Source: Actinoplanes derwentensis
Lineage (GTDB): Bacteria; Actinomycetota; Actinomycetes; Mycobacteriales; Micromonosporaceae
Assembly: GCF_900104725.1 (NCBI RefSeq)
Contig: NZ_LT629758.1
Coordinates: 10,210,001-10,274,000, forward strand
Direction: 5' to 3'
DNA: 64,000 nucleotides
Position 1 is the stretch's first letter. Every line of letters begins with the position of its first letter. Of the stretch, positions 1 through 7,403 are shown piece after piece. Under the pieces are notes generated by a model. That model was not told the DNA's origin and searched no databases. It saw only the letters and a list, made by a program, of their open reading frames with translations. Made by a program: the position numbers and the translations under genes.

Positions 1-734
1 AGGTAGCCCGCCGACAGCGCCACCGCCTGCAGGGAGACGCCGAGACGGGAACTGACCGCGGTGGCCGCCGCCTGCGATCGGGTGGAGAACAGCGTGGCCT
101 GACTGCGTGGAGTGCGGTCGGTGCCCTGCCGGTCGGCAGGGACGAACGACGCCCACCGCTGGGTCCAGAACGCCAGGGCCATCTCGTGCCGGCGCGTAGC
201 ACCGCGCTCGGCTTCGGCGAGCTCAAGCGGTTGGGCCGGGACCTGCACGGTGTCGCCGGCCAGGCAGGCCCGGAACTGCGAGGCAGCCGACCGCATGCCT
301 GTGTCGTCGGCGGCGACGTGGTGGAACACCGCGATCAGACCGGTCACCCCGCCTTCGCGCTGGACTACCGCGGCCCGGCATGGCGGCTCGACGCCTACAT
401 CGAAGGGTTCCTGGGCCGGCGGCAGCGTTGTCCACCAGCCCGGTGCCAGATCCCATCCTGAGGCGTCAATGACCGGTAGCGAGGCTCTGGCGTGAATCCC
501 GACCCGTTGCCGAGGGTCGATCGAATCGACACGCGAATACGTCGTCCGTAGCGATTCGTTAGCCTCTACGACAAGGTTCCAGGCGCTCTCCACCGCGGCG
601 GCCCCGATACCTGCGGGTAGTTCCCAGAATTGCGCGGTATTGGCGTCCACCGGGCCGGGCGGCCCCAGATGTTCGACGGATCGCAGAACGGACAGCTGCC
701 CGAAGGTGACGGGCCCTTCCTTCGCGACGATCAA
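1..734 (-). CDS. Free-standing NRPS condensation-domain protein (3' end outside window)
   Basis: The complement of 1-734 is open and reads as the N-terminal half of a C domain. It opens IVAKEGPVTFGQLSVLRSVE, as stand-alone C domains do, and carries the active-site motif HHVAADD (codons at 309-323), an HHxxxDG variant with the final Gly replaced by Asp. Such proteins join an acyl or aminoacyl group on one carrier protein to an amine. The chosen start is TTG at 734, preceded by GGAGG; no ATG or GTG fits better, and an in-frame stop lies at 816-818. The gene is divergent from the monooxygenase at 899, so 735-898 should hold both promoters. The C-terminus is off the window. I see the fold and motif; the substrate is unknown. 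Confidence 0.75.
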   Translation of the reverse strand, partial: MIVAKEGPVTFGQLSVLRSVEHLGPPGPVDANTAQFWELPAGIGAAAVESAWNLVVEANESLRTTYSRVDSIDPRQRVGIHARASLPVIDASGWDLAPGWWTTLPPAQEPFDVGVEPPCRAAVVQREGGVTGLIAVFHHVAADDTGMRSAASQFRACLAGDTVQVPAQPLELAEAERGATRRHEMALAFWTQRWASFVPADRQGTDRTPRSQATLFSTRSQAAATAVSSRLGVSLQAVALSAGY

Positions 735-898
735 CTCGCCTCCAGTGCAATCATCCGATCCTGGTTTTCGGGTGACTATACCGGCGACCGGGTGGCCGTG
801 TCCTTTGTGCAGAAGTCACCCGCGGTCTGGTGGATGCGATACGCGCTTTCCGCTTAAGATCGCTTCATCTCGGTCCCGTACAGGAAACGGGTGACTCT

Positions 899-1930
899 GT
901 GGACTTCAGTTTGTTCTACTTCGCGGACGGCGACGCCTCGTCGGCGCAGGGATACCGGCTGCTTTTGGACGGTGCCCGATTCGCTGATGCAAACGGGCTC
1001 GTGGCTGTGTGGACCCCCGAACGGCATTTCCATCCATTTGGCGGCCGATATCCGAACCCGGCGGTCACCGGTGCGGCGGTGGCCGCGATAACCGAGAGGG
1101 TGCAGATTCGGGCAGGCAGCGTGGTCGGTCCGCTGCACCATCCGGCTCGGATCGTCGAGGATTGGTCGGTGGTCGACAATCTGTCAAACGGCCGGGTGGG
1201 TATTTCCCTCGCATCCGGCTGGAGCCCTGCCGATTTCGTCCTGCGCCCCGACGCCTATGCCGACCGCGGCCAGCGGGTGCTGGACGCGGTGACAGAAATC
1301 AGCACGATCTGGCGCGGCGGCGGTTTCGTCGGAACCGACGGCAAAGGTGCCGAGGTCACCACGTCCGTGTATCCGCGCCCGGTGCAGCGCACCCTTCCGA
1401 TCTGGCTCACCAGCGCCGGGCGCTCGGAGACATTCAAGAACGCGGGGCGGCTCGGCGTGGGAGTGCTCACCCATCTGATCGGCCAGGACCTGGACCGGCT
1501 CGCGGAGTCCATCGCCGCCTACCGGGCAGCCCGGGTACGGCACGGGCATGCCGGGCGCGGGCACGTCGCCCTGATGCTGCACACTTTCCTCGCCGCCGAT
1601 GTCGACGAGGCGCGGGACATCGTCCGGGCGCCCTTCTCGCGCTATCTACGCAGCAACTTCAGTCTGGTGGAGAAGAGTTTCGGACGGTTTGCCTCTCGTC
1701 AGCCCACTGCTGCGGACATCGAAATCCTCATCGATCGTTCCTTCGAGCGGTATTTCCAAACCGCCGGGCTGTTCGGATCTATCGACGACGTGCGTCCGAT
1801 GGTTAACCGGCTTGCCCAGGCGGGGGTGGACGAGGTCGCCGCGCTAATCGATTTCGGAGTCGACCATCAGATGGTGCTCGACAGCCTCCCCCTGCTGGCG
1901 GAGTTGCAGGAAGCATCGATCAAGAATTAA
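899..1930 (+). CDS. Luciferase-like flavin monooxygenase, MupA/Atu3640 natural-product type
   Basis: A 343-residue TIM-barrel flavoprotein of the bacterial-luciferase superfamily, close to the group found in or beside NRPS/PKS enzymes. Visible family signatures are VDFSLFYFADG at the N-terminus, WTPERHFHPFGG, NPAVTGAAVAAIT, SVVGPLHHPARIVEDWSVVDNLS and GRVGISLASGW. Members use reduced FMN and oxygen to hydroxylate substrates, often while these are bound to a carrier protein. The GTG at 899 is preferred because AGGAAA lies 11 nt upstream and the N-terminus then matches the family; an in-frame ATG at 830 would add 23 unrelated residues. It is convergent with the carrier-protein gene at 1992-2234. 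Role inferred: oxidation of a carrier-bound intermediate. Confidence 0.85.
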   Translation: MDFSLFYFADGDASSAQGYRLLLDGARFADANGLVAVWTPERHFHPFGGRYPNPAVTGAAVAAITERVQIRAGSVVGPLHHPARIVEDWSVVDNLSNGRVGISLASGWSPADFVLRPDAYADRGQRVLDAVTEISTIWRGGGFVGTDGKGAEVTTSVYPRPVQRTLPIWLTSAGRSETFKNAGRLGVGVLTHLIGQDLDRLAESIAAYRAARVRHGHAGRGHVALMLHTFLAADVDEARDIVRAPFSRYLRSNFSLVEKSFGRFASRQPTAADIEILIDRSFERYFQTAGLFGSIDDVRPMVNRLAQAGVDEVAALIDFGVDHQMVLDSLPLLAELQEASIKN

Positions 1931-1950
1931 ATGTGGAGCACCATGGGCGC

Positions 1951-1981
1951 TGTGCAACTGCGCAAGTTACGCACTTGCACA
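1951..1981. terminator. Hairpin between convergent genes, likely bidirectional terminator
   Basis: TGTGCAACTGCG and CGCACTTGCACA form a 12-bp stem with one mismatch around a 7-nt loop, in the 61-bp gap between the convergent monooxygenase and carrier-protein genes. There is no long T tract, as is common in actinomycetes. Confidence 0.55.
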
Positions 1982-1991
1982 GATGCTTCCG

Positions 1992-2234
1992 CTAACGGGG
2001 AGGGTTGTCGAAAACGGCTGCCATCGATCGGACCGTGGTCCTATCGAGCAGGACGTCCAGGGGCAGCTCGGAGTCGAATGCCTCATTCAATTCGAGTATG
2101 ATTTGGATGAGCTCCACGGAGCCCCCCACATCCATGATGTCCATGTCGACCGCGATGGCCGAAGTCTCGCACTGGAGAACCTCGGCCCACACGGACCGCA
2201 CAGTCCGCTCGGTGGCATTCAGGCCCGTTTCCAT
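1992..2234 (-). CDS. Acyl/peptidyl carrier protein
   Basis: An 80-residue carrier protein. The four-helix pattern and the motif DVGGSVELIQIILELNEAF are visible; the Ser of GGS is the expected phosphopantetheine site. The usual Leu or Met before the Ser is Gly, so it is closer to an ACP than to a classic PCP. A start at ATG 2234 gives METGLNATERTVRSVW. It is divergent from the KAS III-like gene at 2313; both start sites share 2235-2312. It is one of three separate carrier proteins in the window and may serve the ligase at 3956 or the KAS III-like enzyme. Which group it carries cannot be read from the sequence. Confidence 0.8.
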   Translation of the reverse strand: METGLNATERTVRSVWAEVLQCETSAIAVDMDIMDVGGSVELIQIILELNEAFDSELPLDVLLDRTTVRSMAAVFDNPPR

Positions 2235-2312
2235 GTTGCCTCATCCCTATCGGTGCCCGGTTCCCTCTGTATACCTCACCGTCGTTCGACGAACCACCAT
2301 CGAGGAGGTTCC

Positions 2313-3245
2313 GTGGCCGTACATCCGTTGCCGGTCGACGTGGAATGTCATCTGTCGGCGATCCGATTCGCTGTCGGCCGGCCGGTCCCCGTCGAGCAGG
2401 TCGCCGGCGGGTCGCTCGCCGGCAACGGCGAGACCCTGTCCGCTGAGGGGATCGACTTCTGCCGCATCGACGAGCGCCCTCCGGCTGTCATGGCCGCGGA
2501 GACCGCGCGAGCGACACTCGAGGCGGCTCCGGAGGTGTCGGTCGGTGCGGTCGTGTACTGCACCGACACCCCGACGGGGGCCACTCCCACCATGGACATG
2601 TGGACCTTTCTCGAGGGCGCCGGACTCGTCGATGTGTCGGCGACGGCCGTCAGCGGCGGCGCCTGCGGGAACCTCGGGCTAGGGCTCGCAGCGGCACGGG
2701 GAATCCTCGCGACCCAACCGGTCGACGCCGTGTTACTGGTGACCTCGGACGCTGTGCGCGACGGCACTCGGTTCAACCCGGACGGGCTGACGGTCATGAG
2801 CGACGGCGCCGCATCCTGTCTGGTCACCCGCCAGCCGTTCGGCGGATTCCGGCTGACCGGGCTCTCGTCGGCCACTCAGCTGGACATCGACATGAACCGC
2901 GGGTTCAACCAGGCCCGCACTATGAACCGCAACATCGGCCAGGCCGTCCGGCAGGCGTTCGCCGGGCTGGACCACCGGCCGGTGGACTGCCGTCATTTCG
3001 TGACCGCCAACTACGGCACCACACCGCGATCGTTCCTGGCCATGGCTGCGGGATGCCGTCCGGCACAGATCTTGACGCCGACGGCCCGGGAGGTCGGGCA
3101 TTGCTTCTCCGCAGACATCCTGATCAACCTGTTCGCCCTGCTGGCCGAAGGCGACATTCGGCCGAATGACCGGCTGTGCATGCTGGCGACCAGTCGGCGG
3201 TCCTGGCACGCAATGGCGGCGGACTACGTGCCGGAGAAGCGGTGA
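2313..3245 (+). CDS. KAS III-like thiolase-fold enzyme
   Basis: A 310-residue thiolase-fold protein resembling 3-oxoacyl-[ACP] synthase III. Seen: a nucleophile-elbow region SGGACGNLGLGLAAARGIL with the likely active Cys, the core VDAVLLVTSD, FNPDGLTVMSDGAASCLV, a TANYGT segment where HQAN would lie, and VGHCFSADILINL near the C-terminus. The classical Cys-His-Asn set is therefore altered, as in KAS III relatives that act as acyltransferases rather than condensing enzymes (inference). GTG 2313 was chosen because GAGGAGG lies 4 nt upstream; upstream in-frame codons overlap the opposite-strand carrier gene and are not family-like. Its stop overlaps the next start (GTGA), so they are translationally coupled. 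Confidence 0.75.
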   Translation: MAVHPLPVDVECHLSAIRFAVGRPVPVEQVAGGSLAGNGETLSAEGIDFCRIDERPPAVMAAETARATLEAAPEVSVGAVVYCTDTPTGATPTMDMWTFLEGAGLVDVSATAVSGGACGNLGLGLAAARGILATQPVDAVLLVTSDAVRDGTRFNPDGLTVMSDGAASCLVTRQPFGGFRLTGLSSATQLDIDMNRGFNQARTMNRNIGQAVRQAFAGLDHRPVDCRHFVTANYGTTPRSFLAMAAGCRPAQILTPTAREVGHCFSADILINLFALLAEGDIRPNDRLCMLATSRRSWHAMAADYVPEKR

Positions 3246-3544
3246 CCGGCGTGACGACCGCACTGCACCGGCTTCTGAATGATGCCACCGAGTTTCCGGA
3301 TGATGCTGCCGAACAAGAGTTCATACCGGCTTTGAACTCGGAGAACGTGGTGCTCGGCGTTCTCCTGGACATATCGCACGAGGTGCTGATGCTCACTTTC
3401 CGTGCCGACACCCGGATTCTGCCCCGGTTTGAGGTGGCGCACGTCCTGGCGAGTCTCGACCTCCTTCTGGTGGCGGCGCTGGAGAGAGAGCGGCTGGAAC
3501 GCACCGACGTCGTCCGTCTCATCGGCAACGGGGACCGTCGATGA
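3242..3544 (+). CDS. Small hypothetical protein coupled to the KAS III-like gene
   Basis: A 100-residue protein I do not recognise. GTG 3242 overlaps the stop of the preceding gene; GTG 3251 (VTTALHRLL) is the alternative. The sequence is acidic in its first half and predicted helical at its end (VAHVLASLDLLLVAALERERL). There is no signal peptide, membrane segment or known motif. Overlap with genes on both sides and good codon use make it a genuine operon member. It could be a partner or scaffold for the carrier proteins, but nothing in the sequence proves this. Confidence 0.6.
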   Translation: MTGVTTALHRLLNDATEFPDDAAEQEFIPALNSENVVLGVLLDISHEVLMLTFRADTRILPRFEVAHVLASLDLLLVAALERERLERTDVVRLIGNGDRR

Positions 3545-3666
3545 GGATCGCGAGCCTCGTCGACCTTGCTCAGCCGTATCGCTGGGTTGTTGCCCAGGCG
3601 GTCCGCCGACGTCGAATCCGTTCGGCCGGGACCGAACAATCGCACCGGGAGCCCACTGATGGATGA
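3541..3666 (+). CDS. Possible 41-residue coupled peptide
   Basis: A 41-codon ORF starting with ATG at 3541, whose ATGA overlaps the previous stop, and ending 8 nt inside the following carrier-protein gene. The N-terminus is MRIASLVDLAQPYRWVVAQA, then a basic stretch (VRRRRIRS). Its position exactly fills the gap between two coupled genes, which is why I list it. It may be only a re-initiation bridge that keeps ribosomes on the message. Confidence 0.3.
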   Translation: MRIASLVDLAQPYRWVVAQAVRRRRIRSAGTEQSHREPTDG

Positions 3667-3904
3667 TCGCGTACTGGCCATTGTCGTCAACTGCACCGGG
3701 CTTACCGAGATCGGCCTGGACACCGACCTCTGGGCGGCCGGGATGTCGTCACTGCAGAGCGTAAGCGTGATGCTGGCCGTCGAGACCGAGTTCGACGTCG
3801 AGCTGCCCGAGAGCCTGCTTGTCCGAACCACCTTCTCGACGGTCGCGCGCCTCTCCGCGGCGGTCTGGGCGCAGCTCTCCGGCGATATCGATGTGGCTTC
3901 GTGA
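3659..3904 (+). CDS. Acyl/aminoacyl carrier protein
   Basis: An 81-residue carrier protein. The attachment motif is LWAAGMSSLQSVSVMLAVE, a Dx(G)xSSL-type site with the second Ser as likely phosphopantetheine residue; helix 3 and the FSTVARLSAAV end are typical. ATG 3659 is used; GGGAG lies 9 nt upstream. It sits 51 nt before the amino acid:[carrier protein] ligase, and in other bacteria such ligases are encoded next to the dedicated carrier they load. I infer that this is the aminoacylated carrier of the block. Confidence 0.8.
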   Translation: MDDRVLAIVVNCTGLTEIGLDTDLWAAGMSSLQSVSVMLAVETEFDVELPESLLVRTTFSTVARLSAAVWAQLSGDIDVAS

Positions 3905-3955
3905 TCCCAGAACCCGCACCTCCCCGCACCGTCTCGCCTCAGGAGAGAGCCGCCA

Positions 3956-4879
3956 ATGACTACCGTCGAGCCGCCGTCCTGGCAGAGTCTGCGAGCAGCC
4001 GAAGCTCGCCTGATCAATACCGGGGTGCCGGGCGTCAGCGTCGGCAACGCCGTGTTCGAGAGCATCGTCACCGGGCTGCGCGAGTCGCTGCTACGTCTGG
4101 CCGCCCCCCAACAGGCACAGGCGCTCGGCGTGCCGCCGGTCGTGTCGAGGGGTCTGCTCGAACGGGTGGGATACATCGACGGATTCCCGAATCTGGTCGG
4201 TACGGTGTACTCCTTCACCGGCTCCGGCGCGGACTGGAACCGCCTTCAGGAGGCCCGGGCCGCAACCGATGCCGCCTGGTATCAGGAACAGCAGATCAGC
4301 GAGGTAGCGCTGCTTCCGGCAACCTGCCACCACATCTATCCGCTCTTCGAGGGCGTGGACCTGCCGGGCCCGGCAGTGCTTACCGCGGAAGCCCACTGCT
4401 ACCGGCACGAGGGCACGCACGAACTAGGCCGGTTGCGCAGTTTCCGGATGCGGGAGTTCGTTCGAATCGCCGCCCCGGACGACTGCATACGGTGGCGCGA
4501 CGACTGGATGGAGCAGCAGCGAGCCTGGCTGACGTCGCTCGGCCTGGAAACCTCCGTCGAGCCGGCATCGGACCCGTTCTTCGGCAGCGCCGCACGCCTG
4601 ATGAAGGCGACTCAACGCGAGCAGGAGCTGAAGTTCGAGCTGAGGGTTCCGGTGGGCGATGGCCTGGTGCAGGCCGTAGCGAGCTGTAACTACCACAAGG
4701 AGCACTTCGGCGAGCCGTTCGGCATCCGGGTTGCGGGGGAACCGGCACATTCGGCGTGCGCGGCGTTCGGGCTCGAACGGATCGTGCTCGCGCTGATCGC
4801 CGCGCACGGCGACATCCCGGCCGACTGGCCGCAGCACGTGCGATCTGTGCTCTCGCTGGATGATGCCGGCGTCGCGTGA
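3956..4879 (+). CDS. Amino acid:[carrier protein] ligase, class II seryl-tRNA-synthetase-like
   Basis: A 307-residue relative of the catalytic core of atypical seryl-tRNA synthetases. The tRNA-binding arm is missing, as in the carrier-protein ligases described from Bradyrhizobium and Agrobacterium. Visible signatures: TCHHIYPLFEG, with a likely zinc-ligand Cys; the motif-2 region EAHCYRHEGTHELGRLRSFR followed by MREFVRI; SCNYHKEHFG; and motif 3, HSACAAFGLERIVLAL. Family members activate a small amino acid (usually Gly or Ala) with ATP and transfer it to the phosphopantetheine of a small carrier protein. The start is ATG 3956, and the carrier gene at 3659 is immediately upstream. The ligase replaces an NRPS adenylation domain in this block. 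The exact amino acid is unknown. Confidence 0.88.
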   Translation: MTTVEPPSWQSLRAAEARLINTGVPGVSVGNAVFESIVTGLRESLLRLAAPQQAQALGVPPVVSRGLLERVGYIDGFPNLVGTVYSFTGSGADWNRLQEARAATDAAWYQEQQISEVALLPATCHHIYPLFEGVDLPGPAVLTAEAHCYRHEGTHELGRLRSFRMREFVRIAAPDDCIRWRDDWMEQQRAWLTSLGLETSVEPASDPFFGSAARLMKATQREQELKFELRVPVGDGLVQAVASCNYHKEHFGEPFGIRVAGEPAHSACAAFGLERIVLALIAAHGDIPADWPQHVRSVLSLDDAGVA

Positions 4880-5301
4880 CCCGGTCGTCGGACGCCCTGA
4901 GCCGTCCCGTGGACACCTCCCAACACCGGCACGGACTGAATACCGTCACCACGCTGGCCGCCGTGACCAGCAACGAAATCGGCCGACAGTGGTCCGGCGA
5001 AGAATGCTCCCCCGGAAGTATCTGATTCCCGCTCCCATCATCCGGGTCGCAAGCAAGCACGGTTCGTGGCCGGCAGGAGCGACGAGCGGTCATCCCGTGA
5101 CCTCCCGCCTGCGTCGAGCATTTTCCGAAACCCAACGGGGCGTGTCGGACGACCCGTACGGATGGCGGCATATCGCGACAACCACCGCACCCTCCGGCAA
5201 TCGATGACCACGGGGTGAAGTGATCTGCGGAGCCTAAATCGCCAGGCTCTGTATTGGTAGCCAGCCAAGGCTGAATTCACAACGGGAAGGGTGGAAATGC
5301 T
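4880..5301. other. Non-coding gap before the second condensation gene
   Basis: 422 bp with no convincing gene. Short ORFs in three frames have no start signals and no protein-like composition. The last 80 bp are less GC-rich and should hold the promoter of the gene at 5302; no clear -35/-10 pair is visible. Confidence 0.5.
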
Positions 5302-6609
5302 GTGGGTACCGACGCTCAGTTTTATATCGTCAATTACCACGGGTTGGCGACCAGGGCCCACGGGCTCACTTGGGGTCAGCGTCATATGAGATCGCATTTC
5401 GACGATGGTGCGCACCAGACTCCAAGGACCGACCTTTACCGCCGGTGGCCGGTGCCGCCAGGAACTGATCTGCAACGCGCTCTCGCTGCCATCGCGGGAC
5501 TCGTAGAGCGACACGAGGCTCTACGAACTCGGATTGTCTTCGAATCCGGAGACTGGACGCAACACGTCCAAGGGGAGGGAAGCCTTCCGGTCGCAACGCT
5601 GGTCGGACCCTGGACTGAGCAGACTGCCGAACGTGCAGCGTTCCAGGTGGCACACGAAGACCTGAAACAGGCGGCCGGCCCACCCGTCAAGTTCGCCATT
5701 CTGATGTCCGGCCGCCACGCCCGTTGGGTCATCTTGGCGGCACCGCACGCGCTTCTGGATGGACACGCCTTCGAGATTCTGGAATACGAGCTCCGCACCC
5801 TGATCGAGACGCCGGGAAAAATGGCGGAGCCGAGTGCGCAACCCGCGGACTGGACGGCCAGCGAGGGCGGGGCGGCGGGACGTCGCCAGAGCGAACGGAG
5901 CATCGGGCACATCGTAAGGGTTTTACAGCGGTTTCGAACGCCACTGTTCCCGATGCCAGCAGGGCGCGAGCGCGGTGCGATCAATGTCGTCAGGGGCGTG
6001 GGGGCCGGCTTCGGCGTCCACATCCGCCATGTCGCCGAGAACTCTGGGGTTTCCACCGCGGCCGTGTCGATCGCCGCCCTGTCTCTCTCGTTTTCCCGGA
6101 ATTCAGGCTCGACGGCTTTTGCCCTCGGTGTTACCTCCTCGAATCGCTTCATGCCGCGTTCCGAGTCCTACGTGGGAATGATGGCTCAGAATGGTGTTCT
6201 CGGTGTGGACGCGTCGAGTGGGAATCTCTCCGAGGTCTCCGCGGAGGTCGCCTCATCTCTGATGAGTTGCTACCGGTATTCCCGGTACGACCAAGATGAC
6301 CTCGGCGCGGAGCTACGGCAGCAGTCGCTGGACTTTGACTACATCGCCTTCGGCGCAGTCGGTCACTTCGTCAACTTCATACCGGACGGCCCAGGGCGGC
6401 ATCCGGACTTTGCGGACGACACCCTTGCGGTGAGTCTGTCCGAGGAGTCGCTCGCCGAGTCCCGGATTCCCAGATTCGGTGTGGTAATGAACGCAGGCGA
6501 GACGGACGTCCGGATCCGCATATTCGCCGACGAGGGCGCCATCAGCGGACAAACCGCCAAGGCGATAGTGCGCGACTTCTTCGATGCCCTCACTTCCCAC
6601 ACCGGGTAG
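5302..6609 (+). CDS. Free-standing condensation-domain protein with altered HHxxxDG
   Basis: A 435-residue protein of the C-domain (chloramphenicol-acetyltransferase-like) fold. N-terminal LTWGQRHMRSH, the LVERHEALRTRIVF segment and the core motif APHALLDGHAF (about residue 155) identify it. The first His of HHxxxDG is Pro but the second, catalytic His and the Asp-Gly are kept, so activity is possible. Later conserved parts are VSTAAVSIAALSLSFSR and VGMMAQNGVLGV. The GTG start at 5302 has GGGAAGG 11 nt upstream. The gene is followed by the deleted ISAs1-family element whose target site contains its stop codon; the coding sequence is intact. Function inferred: amide or ester bond formation between carrier-bound units. 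Confidence 0.8.
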   Translation: MGTDAQFYIVNYHGLATRAHGLTWGQRHMRSHFDDGAHQTPRTDLYRRWPVPPGTDLQRALAAIAGLVERHEALRTRIVFESGDWTQHVQGEGSLPVATLVGPWTEQTAERAAFQVAHEDLKQAAGPPVKFAILMSGRHARWVILAAPHALLDGHAFEILEYELRTLIETPGKMAEPSAQPADWTASEGGAAGRRQSERSIGHIVRVLQRFRTPLFPMPAGRERGAINVVRGVGAGFGVHIRHVAENSGVSTAAVSIAALSLSFSRNSGSTAFALGVTSSNRFMPRSESYVGMMAQNGVLGVDASSGNLSEVSAEVASSLMSCYRYSRYDQDDLGAELRQQSLDFDYIAFGAVGHFVNFIPDGPGRHPDFADDTLAVSLSEESLAESRIPRFGVVMNAGETDVRIRIFADEGAISGQTAKAIVRDFFDALTSHTG

Positions 6610-6613
6610 AGCA

Positions 6614-7142
6614 CAGGGCCTCTGCAAGATAGAGGTTTGACCGTTTCAGGCAATTCCGAGGAGTTGTAGCGGTCGGTGGGGGTTGCGGCTATTTCGGCGT
6701 AGTGCTTTGGCGATGTTGGCGATGCCCGCCTGCCGGAGCAGGCTGATCACGAGGTTGCGGATAGCGGCGAGGGCGCGGGGTGCGTTGCCGGTACGGACCT
6801 GGCTGGCGTCTTCGCCGAAGGTCACGTCGCGGACGTGGTGCAAGGATTCGATCAGCCAGTGCCCGCGAAGCCATCCGGCCAGGTTGGCGGGCTTGGCCTG
6901 AGCGGCGATGAGGTTGGTGATCGCGTAGACGGTACGGATCATCCGACACGTCCGGGCAGACGTGCGGACAAACTCCTGATCAACGATGATGACTCCACGA
7001 GCGCGGTCCCTCGGTACTCGATCATTTGGCCTAGACACCTGAATGATCAACCGAAGGCACGCTCTTCTACGCACCACCTGATACCGGCGTGAATAACCCA
7101 AACCCGACTAGCCGGCCATATTCCTATCTTGCAGAGGCCCTG
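6614..7142 (-). mobile_element. Internally deleted ISAs1-family element with intact ends
   Basis: A 529-bp element with perfect 19-bp inverted ends, CAGGGCCTCTGCAAGATAG at 6614-6632 and its complement at 7124-7142. It is flanked by GGGTAGAGC (6604-6612 and 7143-7151), a 9-10 bp target duplication as expected for ISAs1. The TAG inside the left copy is the stop codon of the condensation gene. Only the C-terminal third of the transposase remains (6646-7101), so it needs a helper in trans. Confidence 0.85.
6646..7101 (-). pseudogene. ISAs1-family transposase, C-terminal remnant
   Basis: About 150 residues matching the end of ISAs1 transposases: [67 protein letters not shown]. The DDE catalytic core that precedes this region in the complete copies at 53949 and 62364 is absent, so the product is not active. 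Confidence 0.85.
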
Positions 7143-7186
7143 GGGTAGAGCGAGCGTGTCGAATTATCGAAAAGTGGGGACTACAC

Positions 7187-7360
7187 ATGTTTCCGAACGG
7201 CGCGTATAACGTGATCACCTGTGTGACCGGCGAGGCCTCGGTGCAGCGGGCCGAGCAGGAATGCCTGGAAGGGTGGGCGGTGACCTTCAGCGGAACGAGA
7301 CAGGAGTGCATGGCATTTCTGTACCGGTTGGAAGGCGCGTGGATCTCATGGCCACGATAG
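7187..7360 (+). CDS. MbtH-like small protein, divergent
   Basis: A 57-residue protein with RBS GGGGA 6 nt before ATG 7187. It aligns with MbtH proteins, the small chaperones that bind and activate NRPS adenylation domains: FPNGAYNVI at the N-terminus (MbtH: F.D..G.Y.V), LEGWAVTFSGTRQECMAFL in the middle (MbtH: P.GW..V.G...R..CL.Y.) and a C-terminal W..WPR. The family's SLWP motif is lost, which makes the match weak. It lies behind the condensation gene, separated only by the ISAs1 derivative, so originally it was probably in the same operon. A divergent or non-functional MbtH are both possible. Confidence 0.5.
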   Translation: MFPNGAYNVITCVTGEASVQRAEQECLEGWAVTFSGTRQECMAFLYRLEGAWISWPR

Positions 7361-7403
7361 GTTGGCCTCGGCTGGCTTCGTGTAGTCCGCTCCGGCCACG
7401 CCG

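Noticed and set aside
4860..5207. 115-codon + strand frame in the gap after the amino acid ligase
   Set aside because: Overlaps the real gene end, has no ribosome site, and its Arg/Thr/Pro-rich composition is that of a shadow frame.
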